A DNA stretch of 64,000 bases from Leucaena leucocephala (Eukaryota > Streptophyta > Magnoliopsida > Fabales > Fabaceae): the NCBI GenBank assembly GCA_037074615.1, contig CM073562.1, forward strand, positions 14,617,001-14,681,000, written 5' to 3'. This document shows positions 14,055 through 24,922 of this stretch, piece after piece. The notes below the pieces were generated by a model, which did not search any database, was not told the DNA's origin, and saw nothing but the letters and a program-made list of their open reading frames with translations. Within the stretch, counting starts at the first letter, position 1. Each line of letters starts with the position of its first letter. A program made the position numbers and the translations under genes.

Positions 14055-15189
14055 CGGTTATTTAATAAATTCAATGAAACCGATTCGAAGGGGCAAAAAT
14101 TGTTTATTTCCTTATTATTTTTTTCATTTCATCTTTTTTATTTTTTTTGGTTAGCCATTTCATCTTTTTATTTATGTATTATTTTTAAGAAAAAAACTCT
14201 ATTTTAAATTTAAAATATTTATCTATGATCAATGATGTCCTTGGGGTAAGAGGTAAATTGAAGTCTGGCAAAAAAGATAAATTAAAAAAACATAATTATA
14301 AGAAATATAATATAATCTCTTATCTTATACTGTACTTATCACCTTATGTAACAAAAATCTTATAATAACTATTTGAATTTTTTTGACCAAAATAGTAAAT
14401 ATTTAAATTTTATTAAAATTTAAGAGAGTAACATTAATAAAAATAATTTTAAAAAATTATAAATATGAAAATAAAATAAATCAAAATTTTATATTTAAAA
14501 TTAAAATTAATTTTAACTAATTTTTATATTTAGAATTAAATAAGTAACGTGTATTTGTGGTATATAATAAGTGAGAGGAATATTAAAGAAGAAAAACATA
14601 ATTAACAATTATTATAATTTTAAAGTAAAAAAATTAAAAAATAAAACTCCAGGCAAAGGATGCAATTAATAACGGGGATCAATCGTCCAATTGAATAATT
14701 AAAAAAAAACAAATTGGATAGTTTTTAAATCCCCAAACATATTTTTAAAGAAAAATCATCAAATTTAGGTAACATAATAAACTAATAATTAGAAATACTA
14801 AATACAGCAAAAAAACAATGAAAAGCACAAAATACCATCTTATGGCTAGATTAGCGTCTTAATTTGTGTGTCTATATTTTTTTAATTAAGGACGCAAATC
14901 ATCATTTTAAAATATCTACTACTAAATATTGCTTGCCTTGTTAATTTTTAAATTTTAAATTTAATTTTTAGATAAGACTTATATATTGTAAAGAATAGCT
15001 ATAAATCTTAAAATTAAAATACTTAATAATAAAATCTAGTTAATATTAGAAAAAATATATAAATTTAAATTTAAATAAAATATAATCTAAACATAGTGAA
15101 AATATTCTATTGACGGCTTTTCACTAAAAGTGCTTTTAAAATGTAATCCAAAAACACTATAGCACATCCCTCATGAAAAACAAGGGGGT
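14055..15189. other. AT-rich intergenic region
   Basis: No gene, RNA gene or recognisable element was seen. The stretch is mostly A/T runs with very low GC. Confidence 0.6.
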
Positions 15190-15705
15190 AGAGGAGCATT
15201 TCGTCCTACAAATTTATTTTAGAGATATAATTAATATTTTAAAATATTTAAATTTATATAATTTTATTTTTTTATTAATAAAAAAGTGTAAACTTTTATC
15301 TAATCTATAATACATAATTTTTTATTTTGACATATTATTATTTAAAAAATCTTATATATAATATTATTTTAAAAACTAACACTAAATAAATTTTAAAAGT
15401 TTTATTATTTACGTAATATTGAAATTAACAGTATTTTATATGTAAAGAATAAAAATTTAAAATTTATTTTGTGCATTTTTTAAAATATTATTATGCATAA
15501 ATAATGATATGTCAAAATAAAAAATTTATAAGATATAAATCATATAAAAATTTGTGTTTTTATTAGTGAATAAATAAAATTATACTAATTTAAATATTTT
15601 ATGATACTAATTATATTTTTAAATATTTTAATATATTAATTATATTTTTAAAATTAATTAGAGATATAGGATAGGATGGACTTTTGTCCAAAACAAAGTA
15701 ATCAT
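15190..15705. mobile_element. Long fold-back (hairpin) element
   Basis: The two halves are inverted copies of each other. For example 15312-15345, with the core ttttttattttgacatat, pairs with 15498-15531. The left-arm blocks agagatataattaat and ttaaattatataattttatt pair with 15585-15665. Arms are about 200-240 bp around a centre near 15420-15440, with some indels. The outer ends carry related cgtccta / catccta motifs. It has no coding capacity and fits a fold-back MITE. Boundaries are approximate. Confidence 0.7.
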
Positions 15706-16686
15706 AATAACAACAACTAGCTCCTTCCTCCCATTAATAAAATTTGGCTTCCAACCCAGTCTATTTAAGTTATTATGTAAATAAGTATTCCTTAAATCAT
15801 TTTTGTTGTTAGTATAAAAATTAAATAATTATTTTACTGATATTAAAAAATTAGTTAAGTTAATTATTTATGTAATAAATATTTATTGATTTTCTTAAAA
15901 TATAATTTTTAATTATATAAATTAAAATTATCTCTTGATAAAAATCTTTTTAATATGTACAATTAATAAAATATTTTAAAAATAATTAAAATTATAAATT
16001 TAGGAGACAAAATATAAAACCTTTAATCAAACTTTTATATTTAAAATTAAAAATAATAATAAATATGAAATAAATATGGGTATTGGGAGAGGACTGCCAT
16101 TTTTGCTGGGACTGCCTCAAAGAAGATTATTAACTTTTGCTACCAAGAAAGGATGTTCATCGGACTTCATACACACCAAAAGAAAAGAAATACTAATAAT
16201 ATTAATACGTACTTGAAACAAAATTGAAATCTTAAAGGAAAAAATATTGTTGTGGTAAATATCATATTTTACCATTGTTCACGATCTTTCAAGATTCGAA
16301 CAATCTAGTTATACTTTTTATGAATCGTTCAATCTTACATCCCCCTCCATTCATTCATGAATCAACTTAATAACATTCAAATATATTGAACACATCAAGA
16401 TTCATTGATTATGACAAATAAGGCACGTCATAATGGTATCATAGATACAATGTAATTCGAAGGTATAGTTTTAAATTTTTTATGATTTTAAAGAAAAAAA
16501 TTGCGCTACAATCTTTTTCAAAAAATTAAAATTATATGTATATCTTATATTAGGAATAGAAGATAATAGTTTATTTGTTCATATGATAAAAAAATTATTA
16601 AAAAATTCACCTTTCTAATCTTAAATTTCTGATTCCTATGAATATTGGAGATATATATATAAGGTAAAAAAAACAAAACACCTTAT
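15706..16686. other. AT-rich intergenic region
   Basis: No supportable gene or element was found. There are a few slightly GC-richer patches (about 16080-16170) without an open frame of note. Confidence 0.55.
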
Positions 16687-17107
16687 GTGTGTGTTTAGAT
16701 AATATTTTGGAAACCGATTTTTTGAAAAAAAATAGTTTTGAATAAATGGATATTTTAATAGTTATTTTTAGAAATATTTTTATTATTGGTAAATTATGAA
16801 AAATGGTATGAGTATTAAATAATGAGAAATAAGATATAAGAGGAGAGATGAGAGAATGTATAAGAAAAGAAAAGAGAGAGGGTATAAGAAAAAGTATGGG
16901 TAATATAGTAATTAGTTAGTTCATAAGCTTTTTTCCTGTTCCATAAGCTACTCTAACCAGTTTATCTGAAATCTTGATTTTAAACTATGATTTAGTCCAA
17001 AAGCCTATTTAAACAAATATAACTGTTTATTTTAAAATTTTCCCAAATATAACTTTTACCCAGAAATAATTTTAAAACTATGGTTTTATTAGTTTGGACA
17101 CAGGCAC
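16687..17107 (-). mobile_element. MITE family A, copy 1 (inverted)
   Basis: Non-coding element of about 420 bp, homologous in reverse orientation to 21680-22133 and 34217-34669. Its outer ends read gtgtgtgtttag on the left and, reverse complemented, gtgcctgtgtcc on the right. TAT flanks it on both sides (16684-16686 and 17108-17110), a likely 3 bp target duplication. Internally it keeps the family landmarks: a purine-rich middle block (pyrimidine-rich in the other copies), and 'aaactatgatttag' on this strand. Confidence 0.75.
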
Positions 17108-17696
17108 TATATTTGTTTCATATGCAAGAAATAGGAATCAAAACTCCCACCACTTAGTGAGGGTCACGCCACTCATGATAATGTGAGTTGATTAAATATT
17201 GCAATAAGTATTATTTTATTTGTAATATATCTATTTCTATCCCAATATACACTACACTTGATCACTTCATAAAAGCAGGCATATCACATTCGATGCATTG
17301 TCCTAATGATAAAATAGTCTTCTAATATAGAGATTACATAGGGTTCAATTTTCCACAGGGTTGATTTAGCCTCCTTTCCAACTTCAAAAAAAAAAATTAG
17401 GTGCACCGATTATTTAATTTATCAAATTCTAGAGTATTAGTTACTCTTCTAAAAATACGTTAAAATTAAAATTAATATATGAAGTTAATAACTAACGTCA
17501 GTGTTTGTTAGTTGATGGGTAACATTAGGACGAATGACGGTTTTAGAACTTAGGAGTGAGATTATATTGCTCAAATAAATAGTTGATTATTACATCCAAT
17601 GCTCTTCCCTAAATAGTTTAGAGATAAAAGTGAAAAAATTTAACAAAAATACTATTTAAATTTTAAAAATTTAAATTAACCTAATTTTTTACATTT
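17108..17696. other. Intergenic region
   Basis: No gene was recognised. Includes a short A-run and mixed AT-rich DNA. Confidence 0.5.
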
Positions 17697-18345
17697 TAAA
17701 GCTTTGTTTAGTTAGGGGTTTTTGAGGGGAGGAAAGAGAAAAGTACGGTTGGAGAAAAGTATGTTTGGTTAGAAAAAAGGGAGGGGAGGGGAGATTTTTT
17801 TTCCTTATGTGCTCCCCTCTCCTCCTTTACATCCCCTTTAAAAGTGAGGGTTTTTGGAGGAGAGAGGAACTTTTTATTTCTTTTTGATTAAATTGTCTTT
17901 AAACCTTTTTTAATATTTCAATTGTACCCTTAAACCTTTTTTTTTTATTTTTCTCACACCTATTTTTTCTTTAATTGCATAATAATTATAATAAAACTTA
18001 ATAAGCATAATAAATCATTTATATATTATATTAAAATATATAATAATTATAAAATTAATAAGAAATAATATTAAAATTTTATCATATTTTTTAATTTTAT
18101 TATATATATAAATGAGATAAAAAAATTTAAAAATTAATAATTAATAATTTTAATATAAATATTATAAATAAAGAGTAAATAAATTTAAATAAAGAGATGA
18201 GGGTATATTTGTCAATTTTTAATTAACTCCCCTCCCCTTTTGAACCAAACAAAAAATATCATTCATTAACCTCCCCTACCTTTTCGTACCCTCCCTTAAA
18301 TTAACTTAACATACCCTCTCGTAAAGTGAATTAAACAAAACCTAA
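17697..18345. mobile_element. Putative larger MITE-like element
   Basis: The left end (tttgtttagttaggggtttt) and the right end, reverse complemented (ggttttgtttaattcacttt), are related. Inside both ends are G-rich/C-rich blocks in inverted order (gggaggggagggg versus ctcccctcccctttt) next to gtttggtt / aaccaaac. The centre is AT-rich with no ORF. This pattern suggests a non-autonomous DNA transposon of about 650 bp. The exact ends and target duplication are not resolved. Confidence 0.45.
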
Positions 18346-18731
18346 GAGTTACTGATTATACTTGGTAAACAGATAATAAAAGATAGTAACTTGAAAACAT
18401 CAATAGTATTAATTTATAAAAAAATTAATAAATATAGTAAATATATCTAAAATTTAGAATTAAGAATCAACTCTTTAATTAAGACTTATATTAGAGGTAA
18501 AAAGAGTAATATATACTCCATCTAATAAAGTGCCCTTTAACCCTAAAATACTTTATCTTTCCAAAATTACCCTCGACATAAACTGTTATAAAATTGCTTA
18601 ATATATTACCCACAAAATCAGTTTTAACAAATTCATGTCTTAATTTTCCGCCCATATTTTCACTTTTGTCTTTCAATTATTGCTTATCCTTGATTTGAAC
18701 TGTTGAAGGATTAATCGGAATTGAACTGCAG
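18346..18731. other. Short intergenic stretch before the PGG pseudogene
   Basis: AT-rich with no ankyrin-coding exon visible. It ends in a splice-acceptor-like ctgcag at 18726-18731. Confidence 0.5.
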
Positions 18732-19264
18732 TACGGTGAAATCATTTGTGCCACCGCACTTCCTTTTCCTGAAGAATGGCAAAGGTGAAACTCCGGTACA
18801 AATCTTCACCAAAGGCCACAAAGATCTAGTCGAAAAGGGAAGCACATGGGTGAAGGACACGTCTCAATCTTGCTCGGTAGTGGCGACGTTGGTGGCCGGA
18901 GTTTCCTTCGTGACGTCGAGATCCATCCATGGAGTCGCCGACAAAAACTGCAAACTGACACTCGAAGGACATCCGGCATTCGAGCTCTTCGCTATCAGTG
19001 GACTCATGGGACTAAGTTTCTCCGTCACTGCACCCATCATGTTCCTCTCCATACCCACGTCTCGAAAACAACCCATAGATTTCAAAAGGGATCTGCCATT
19101 GAAGCTTCTTCGATTCCAGGGTTAAGCTCGTTGTTTGTGTCCATTGCCACAATGTTCATATCTTTCTGCGCTTCACATTTCTTCGTACTTGAGGACAAGT
19201 TCAATAAAACAATCTTCTCTCTTTATGCTGTCACTTGTCTTCCTATTTCATTCTATGTCATCAC

Positions 19265-19269
19265 TCAGT
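19265..19269 (+). repeat. Target-site duplication, left copy (TCAGT)
   Basis: Immediately precedes the TG of the LTR. Identical to 21176-21180. Confidence 0.85.
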
Positions 19270-19955
19270 TGTTGGAAATCGTGCCCTAGGGGCCAATCAT
19301 TGTCTTATGAACATTATTGATTTATGAATTTATTAATTGAGTTATCATATTATTTGCATGTTTACTATGATGACCATCCTTGGATAATTCATGATATTAT
19401 CCTAAATGTCCCTGGTCGATCATCTATGTGGGAGCACAGATGAAATAAGACCAGTATGACTTTGAAGATGTATAGAGATATAAATCAAAGTCATAAGCAC
19501 ATGTAAGAGTACAGGGTGTTGGACCGACCCGCTATGAGAGAACTGCATGGGTAACGTCATAAGCTTCTCTCATATACAAACCATGTCAATATGCCCTTTG
19601 ACCTGAGATCATCATGGATTCCTACATGACAAAACGCTCAGCTTTGACCTAGTCAAAAGTCACTTTTGACCGAGTGATCATAAAGACTATGTTCGGGCTT
19701 AGTGGTTTTTCATGCGGAGGAATGTGAATGGTCAAGATGGAATTTGTCCCTCACATTCGTGGAGAGATATTACTGGGCCCCTCGATGAGTGAGTCTGAGA
19801 AATGTATGGCCATACTGTAATGGAAAGGTAGTTCCATTTCTACAGTCAGACTACTCAGGGATCGAGAAAGTAACGGTCGGGAATAGGAGGATGACATTAT
19901 CCATGCCTCATCCATGACCAAAATATCGCGTGACAGAAGGGACATGATATGGTTG

Positions 19956-19962
19956 TATAAAA
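19956..19962 (+). promoter_or_regulatory. TATA box inside the LTR
   Basis: TATAAAA in the context gttgTATAAAAGGtt, about 690 bp from the LTR start, a plausible U3 promoter. It supports plus-strand orientation of the element. Confidence 0.5.
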
Positions 19963-20241
19963 GGTTACATCGTTTATCGATCCTCATATGATTTGGGTAG
20001 TCGTTATGTCTTGCTAGAGACCGCTTGCGACTTGTGGGCTAGTATAGCAAATGGCCCACTGCCAACTTCATATGGGCCTACAGGGTCGCACACAAAATAG
20101 CCCAACACGAGCTATGATGTCCAGATTCATTGAATCTAAGACATGTCCAGATTCAATGAAAGATCCAGGTGAATGTATATATATTTATTTATATTCGTAT
20201 ATATATAAATTCGTATATATATATATATATATTATATATAT

Positions 20242-20507
20242 GAGATATATGAGATTTAATTTATAAGGATAAATTAAATCCCTATCACGTTTGAATTCGA
20301 AATTCAAATTGATAGGATATCTCATATAAGAGATATTTATAAGATTTAATTTATAAGGATAAATTAAATCTCTATCACGTTTGAAATTCGAAATTCAAAT
20401 TGATAGGATATCTCATATAAGAGATATTTATAAGATTTAATTTATAAGGATAAATTAAATCTCTATCACGTTTGAAATTCGAAATTTAAATTGATAGGAT
20501 ATCTCAA
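20242..20507 (+). repeat. Tandem repeat, three copies of about 91 bp
   Basis: The phrase agatttaatttataaggat starts at 20252, 20342 and 20433, so the period is 90-91 bp. Each copy continues with aaattaaatc, tatcacgtttgaa, ttcgaaattcaaattg and ataggatatctc. Copies differ at only a few bases, indicating fairly recent amplification within the LTR. Confidence 0.9.
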
Positions 20508-20928
20508 ATTTGATTTATGGGAATAAATCAAATATAACTCAGTCTCATCTTTATTTAAAGTTAAATAAATAAGTAATTAAATCTGTGGGACGGATTTAAT
20601 ATTATTTTATTTAATTAGTTTCTTATAAAATTATACAATATATGATATTGTATCAATTTGGAATTAATATAAGATTAACTCCAAAATCCAATTAGGTCAA
20701 GTGGAAAAACGCATAGCATCCTCTATATCTGATTGGAGGAGCTACGTTTGAAAATAACACAGAACACAAAAGGCCGAACGGAATCTGCAAAAGGTTTGCA
20801 GACAAGAAACTGCCGAAATAGAGACGGAGACTTGTGAAAGCCTTGGAGGGACAGGAGACGCTAGCACGTCGTTCGTGGTTGGAACGCTGTTCGTGTGGAT
20901 ACCAGTAGAGGAAGCCGACCTGAGGCGT

Positions 20929-21072
20929 CGACTTCTTGTGATCGGAAAGAGACCACCGTCCGCGGAGAGAATCTGTGAAGGTCGCTGAGGAACACTCCAT
21001 CGATTTCTTGCGATCAGAAAGAGATCACCACCCACGTAGAGAAGCTGTGAAATTCGCTGAGCAACACTAAGG
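20929..21072 (+). repeat. Tandem duplication, two copies of about 72 bp
   Basis: Copy 1 starts cgacttcttgtgatcggaaa at 20929. Copy 2 starts cgatttcttgcgatcagaaa at 21001. Both run through gagaccacc / gagatcacc, gagaa, ctgtgaa and cgctgag.aacact. About 80% alike by eye, so older than the 91 bp array. Confidence 0.85.
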
Positions 21073-21175
21073 GTAATGATTCTTTCCACTTGACTTAAAC
21101 ACATACGGCAGATCCTGGCAAGGAATGGAAAATTTTTAAAGTTTATTTCCGCTGCGTGTCTTCCAATTCCTTTCA

Positions 21176-21180
21176 TCAGT
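21176..21180 (+). repeat. Target-site duplication, right copy (TCAGT)
   Basis: Immediately follows the CA end of the LTR. Matches 19265-19269. Confidence 0.85.
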
Positions 21181-21254
21181 TCCCTCTTTCCATGGATCTT
21201 ATGAAAGCCACTGTTAAGAACGTTCCTCAATCACAAAAATATGTCCAGTTATGA

Positions 21255-21475
21255 TTCATTAATATAGTTAATACTTGAAGGGTTAACTGTGAAGCGTCCT
21301 GACCAGATGGGTTGACCCAAGGGCTCTGACCTGCAGGAGGGCAAATAGAGTCTGGAGCTCTCCAACTCTAATGGTTAGATATTGGAGTGTGTTAGTTTCA
21401 AGAATTTGTGTTAGTTATAAGGTATTAGAAAAGTTGTTAATTTATGCTATTTGTTGTGGTTTGTATTTGTGAACC

Positions 21476-21513
<38 letters not shown>

Positions 21514-21679
21514 ACACACACACAACCTCGTATGGATATGGACCCTCTCAATTTATGGTCTCTTTAATTTGTCTCAATTCTAATTAAATTCTATTTGTGG
21601 GTTCGGTCTTACAATTAATTCTGGCTGATTTTGTTAATATTATAGTGAAAAGGGGTACTTTTTAATCGACTAGAATATA
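21255..21679. other. Intergenic region with compound microsatellite
   Basis: Contains a compound (AT)n-(GTAT)n-(AC)n microsatellite at about 21478-21525. No gene was seen. Confidence 0.7.
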
Positions 21680-22133
21680 GTGCTGTTTAGAAATATTGGA
21701 AATCAAGATTTTAAAAAAGCTTTTAATTTAAATTTTAGTTTAATTTTTTTAAAACAAATAGTCATATTTATCTATAAGTACTTTTAAGCTAAACAATCGT
21801 TTAAAATTAAATTTTTTGATAAGCTATTGAGATTAACTTTTAGAACAATAGAAGAGTTTATGAACTATTCAATTATTATTTTATCCTTACTTTTTCTTAT
21901 ATTCTCTCTCTTCTCTATTTTTCACCCTCTCCCATTTCTACTATTTTTAATAAAATCATACACTTTCTAGTAATTTTCTAATTACAAAAATCTTTCTGGT
22001 AATAACTATACAAACACTCATTTGTCCAAAATCATCTTTTTTTCATAAACTCTTCTCCAAAAACCATTTTTTAAAAATTTTTTAAAAACTATTTTTTTCA
22101 TAAGCCATTTTTTAAAATCCTATTTAAACACAC
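21680..22133 (+). mobile_element. MITE family A, copy 2
   Basis: About 454 bp, flanked by ATA on both sides (21677-21679 and 22134-22136). The left end gtgctgtttag and the right end ttaaacacac are inverted relatives. Colinear with 34217-34669 through 'aaacaaatagtcatattt', a pyrimidine-rich centre, 'ggtaataactatacaaacac' and repeated 'tttttcataa'. Non-coding. Confidence 0.8.
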
Positions 22134-22366
22134 ATAATAGATGTAAGAATTGCTCACCTCCACAAAAATAATGAGGAGGATGAGTGAATAATAAAATGTA
22201 TATTAAAAAAAATTAAGAAAGAAATAACAAAAAATGAAATCTTTTTTATAACAATTTTGCATGAATCGCCGTGAACATGCATACATACATGCTTTCCTCT
22301 CCAATTATCATGAAACGACATCCACGTATACGCATGAAGTTCAATTTATCACTCGAAGCTCATCGA

Positions 22367-22693
22367 TTAGAAGTAGATGACACCGGCGAGAGCTGCGGCA
22401 CCGGCAACGGCGGAGAATCGGAGTGTGGATGCATCGCTGCTGGACCCTCCAGCAGTAGAATCGAAGGCACCGGGAGGCACAGGTCCGCCCATGGGAGCAG
22501 CGACGACGCTGTCGGGTGAATCAGCGGCTTCTAGGACTCCGATGGCGCCGTCTGTCGGAGGCTCAGCGAGGTCGGCATCTGTGTTGCCAGTGGAGGCAGT
22601 TGGAGCTGGAGTGGAGTCTGCGGCGGCGGCATAAGCCTGAACGACGACGACGACGAGCAAGAGGAAAGCAAGGACCACAACCTGACGAGCCAT
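22367..22693 (-). CDS. BCP1-like anther/pollen arabinogalactan protein
   Basis: Single-exon gene of 108 aa starting MARQVVVLAFLLLVVVVVQA, a strong signal peptide. The mature part is short and rich in Ala, Pro, Ser, Thr and Gly (STPAPTAS). It carries the block EAADSPDSVVAAPMGGPVPP that I recognise from BCP1-type anther-specific proteins. The C-terminus (STLRFSAVAGAAALAGVIYF) is hydrophobic and fits a GPI-anchor signal, so the product is likely an outer-membrane or cell-wall glycoprotein of pollen or tapetum. An ORF extension upstream to 22870 is rejected because this Met begins the signal peptide. A TATA-like box lies 113 bp upstream. Tissue specificity is inferred from the family. Confidence 0.88.
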   Translation of the reverse strand: MARQVVVLAFLLLVVVVVQAYAAAADSTPAPTASTGNTDADLAEPPTDGAIGVLEAADSPDSVVAAPMGGPVPPGAFDSTAGGSSSDASTLRFSAVAGAAALAGVIYF

Positions 22694-22805
22694 AGTTCTC
22701 TCCAGAAGTGAAGGAGAACGAATTAGGAAGAAATAATTATTTCTTAATAATATTTTTTTTATTATGTTATTGGTTGTGGTTGAGATAATGAACGAGAAAG
22801 GATTG

Positions 22806-22813
22806 TTTATAAA
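22806..22813 (-). promoter_or_regulatory. TATA box of the BCP1-like gene
   Basis: TTTATAAA (minus strand, followed by C) about 113 bp upstream of the ATG, a fitting distance for a plant promoter with a 5' UTR of about 80 nt. Confidence 0.6.
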
Positions 22814-22870
22814 GGAAATATCGAAAACAAGAGATGAGAGAAATTTTCCGAAGTGACAGGGAGGCCACAA

Positions 22871-24683
22871 ATGTATGGTGTGGTTAGGGTAAGTTTAGGT
22901 TTGGAGAAGACTATAATTAAGGCGGCTTTTGTTACTACTTTACTATTATTATACATTATTGATTTTTAGTTCCTAATTAAACAAATGACTTTCTTAAAAT
23001 CTGTAATTCAATATAATATGTAATCTTGCAAAGGTTGTCTTAAATAGAATAAATTTATAAGTTACTTTTAATTATAAATAATTTTACTTGCTATGCATTG
23101 ATAGAAATTAGATTTAATAGAATATATTAATTCTTCATAATATAACGAACTAAAATCTAAACATCTGTCAGAAGAGATATCAATATTTTAGTGCCTCGAG
23201 CATGATTAGCTTCAATAGAATATAAATATAAATGTGTTTAGAAAAAAAAAACTATACTTGAGAGAGACCAATGTGTAAATCGTCTATTGATAATTAAAGT
23301 TCCAAAGCATATATGAATATTACTATACGTTTATTTGATATTGTTATCAAGATTATTGTCATTGATGATTTTTTTTCTCTGTAAGGAATAATGTTTTTAT
23401 TTTGTTGGGCTATTTCCAAATAAATAAACTATTTACTTAGATGTTTCTATTAATTATCCCTTACTTAATATAAAACTCAATTAATTTAGAGAAATTAAAA
23501 ATACTAAATAAATTATTTTAAAATATGTATATTTATTATTTTTTTTCAAACTAGTTTACTTAGCTTATAATTGATATATAACATAATGATATTTAACATA
23601 TATTATAATCAAAATATTTATTTAATTTATAATTTTTTAAATAAATTAAATAGATTTTATATTAAGTCTCTATATTATGAATTAAAATAATTATCAATAT
23701 ATTTGAATATTTTAAGAATTAAATATCTCCCTTGGAGCATACTCCAGAAGATGAGCATGGGTGCTCATCTTTAATCTCGATGGTGGATATTGATTTTGAT
23801 GGTTTAGATTTAATTTAAATTTATTTTATATGTTAAATATTTTTTTTATTTTAATGAATATATAATTTAAAGTAAAAATTATCGTATATTTGTTATTTTT
23901 TAAAAAGTAATTTTGGTATTGAAAAAATTAAATATAAAAAATTTAAATATGAATTGTCCAAATCCTATTTTAGGATGGCTTTGTGAATTGAGCACATTGC
24001 ATGATGAATCCTAGCATCCCATATTAGAAATATGAATTCAAAGTTTAAACTAGCATCCTTATACCATGGGAAAAAATAGAAAAATATTTTAAAAAATAAT
24101 AAATATTAAAGTAAGACAGTTATCAACAACATATTAAATATTATTAATTATAAATCAAATATTATCAACATATTATCATATTTTAACATTATCATTTTCC
24201 AATATTTTTCTGTCATTTTAAAAAATATTAAAATCATTTTTATTAATTAAACTAATCCCATCTCTTATATACACATAACCTTAGTAGTCTTATATTTAAA
24301 TTTTGAATGTACAATTACGATAATTACTTGAAAGTAATGGGGTTTCTCCTATTATAGGTTTACATTTCTATTAATTACACTAGTCAATTACTAATAGCGT
24401 TGAATGAATAATGATAGATGAATTATAAAAAAATTAGTTAATGTATTTTGCAATTTTTCTTATATTTTAACATAAAATTGCATTCCATAATAACTTTTTT
24501 AATTCATACAACATTAACGATTCTGTCAAGGGTAATTTATATAAAATTAAACGATATTATTCTTTTTTTAAAATATTTTTTTGGTATAATTTTTTTTTAA
24601 AATATTAGAATTCGAATGAATTAGAAAAAAGTAAAAAAAGAAACTCACAACACAACCGCATATGCTCAGGTCCAATAAGCTGC
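22871..24683. other. AT-rich intergenic region
   Basis: No gene or clear element was found. It separates the divergently transcribed BCP1-like and CCT5 genes. Confidence 0.6.
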
Positions 24684-24689
24684 GGCCCA
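24684..24689 (+). promoter_or_regulatory. GGCCCA motif upstream of CCT5
   Basis: GGCCCA (TGGGCC on the other strand), a site II-type element often found upstream of plant housekeeping genes, 234 bp before the CCT5 ATG. Its function is inferred from the motif only. Confidence 0.3.
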
Positions 24690-24922
24690 AATACATAAAT
24701 GTTCCTTAAAGCTCCGGTTCGAAAGTGAAACGCGAGGGAGGGCGAAGAAACGGACCAACACGAGAGGAGTTACCGGTTATTAGGGCTTTTCTTTTGTTCT
24801 GCAACACACTCTCGCTTCACGCCCACTTGAAGTGCTTCTCAAAACTTGTGCGCAGTGCTTTTTGCTTCTGAGGGGAGAGTGAGGCTGAGAGGGATCGTCG
24901 TCATCTTCGACCTCTTCAAGAA

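Larger units (their letters stand above)
19270..21175 (+). mobile_element. Solo LTR of a retrotransposon, probably Copia-type
   Basis: A 1906 bp segment beginning TGTTGGAAATCGTGCCC and ending CCAATTCCTTTCA. It is flanked by a perfect 5 bp duplication (TCAGT) and inserted inside a PGG-domain exon that resumes on the far side. There is no tRNA primer site, polypurine tract or pol-like frame, so a solo LTR left by recombination is the simplest reading. A TATAAAA box sits at 19956-19962. The segment contains two tandem-repeat blocks. The Copia assignment rests on the end sequences and is an inference. Short ORFs inside (for example on the minus strand at 20742-21230) look fortuitous. Confidence 0.82.
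18732..21254 (+). pseudogene. Broken terminal exon of an ankyrin/PGG-domain membrane protein gene
   Basis: After an acceptor-like ctgcag the frame encodes TVKSFVPPHF, KNGKGETPVQIFTKGHKDLV and WVKDTSQSCSVVATLVAGV. An FAISGLMGLSFSVTAPIMFLS stretch follows, in the order of the PGG domain of plant ACD6/ITN1-like ankyrin proteins. Those proteins have several C-terminal membrane helices and act in stress or immune signalling. It is broken in three ways. No ankyrin exons lie upstream. Near 19107 the frame shifts (…LPLKLL continues as PGLSSLFVSIATMF one frame over, a net loss of 1 or gain of 2 bases). An LTR-type insertion sits at 19270-21175. Without the LTR and one target copy, the frame resumes as ITQFPLSMDLMKA… and stops at 21252-21254. 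The family's PGG triplet is also not evident. Confidence 0.85.

Noticed and set aside
20692..21230. Minus-strand ORFs of 102 and 162 codons inside the LTR
   Set aside because: They span the tandem duplication and the LTR/host junction. No gag, pol or other known domain is seen.
22271..22634. Plus-strand ORFs opposite the BCP1-like gene
   Set aside because: High GC in the Ala/Pro-rich gene opens the other strand. They encode only low-complexity sequence.
22694..22870. Longer N-terminus for the BCP1-like protein
   Set aside because: The upstream in-frame stretch is AT-rich, contains the TATA box, and precedes a textbook signal peptide starting at the chosen Met.
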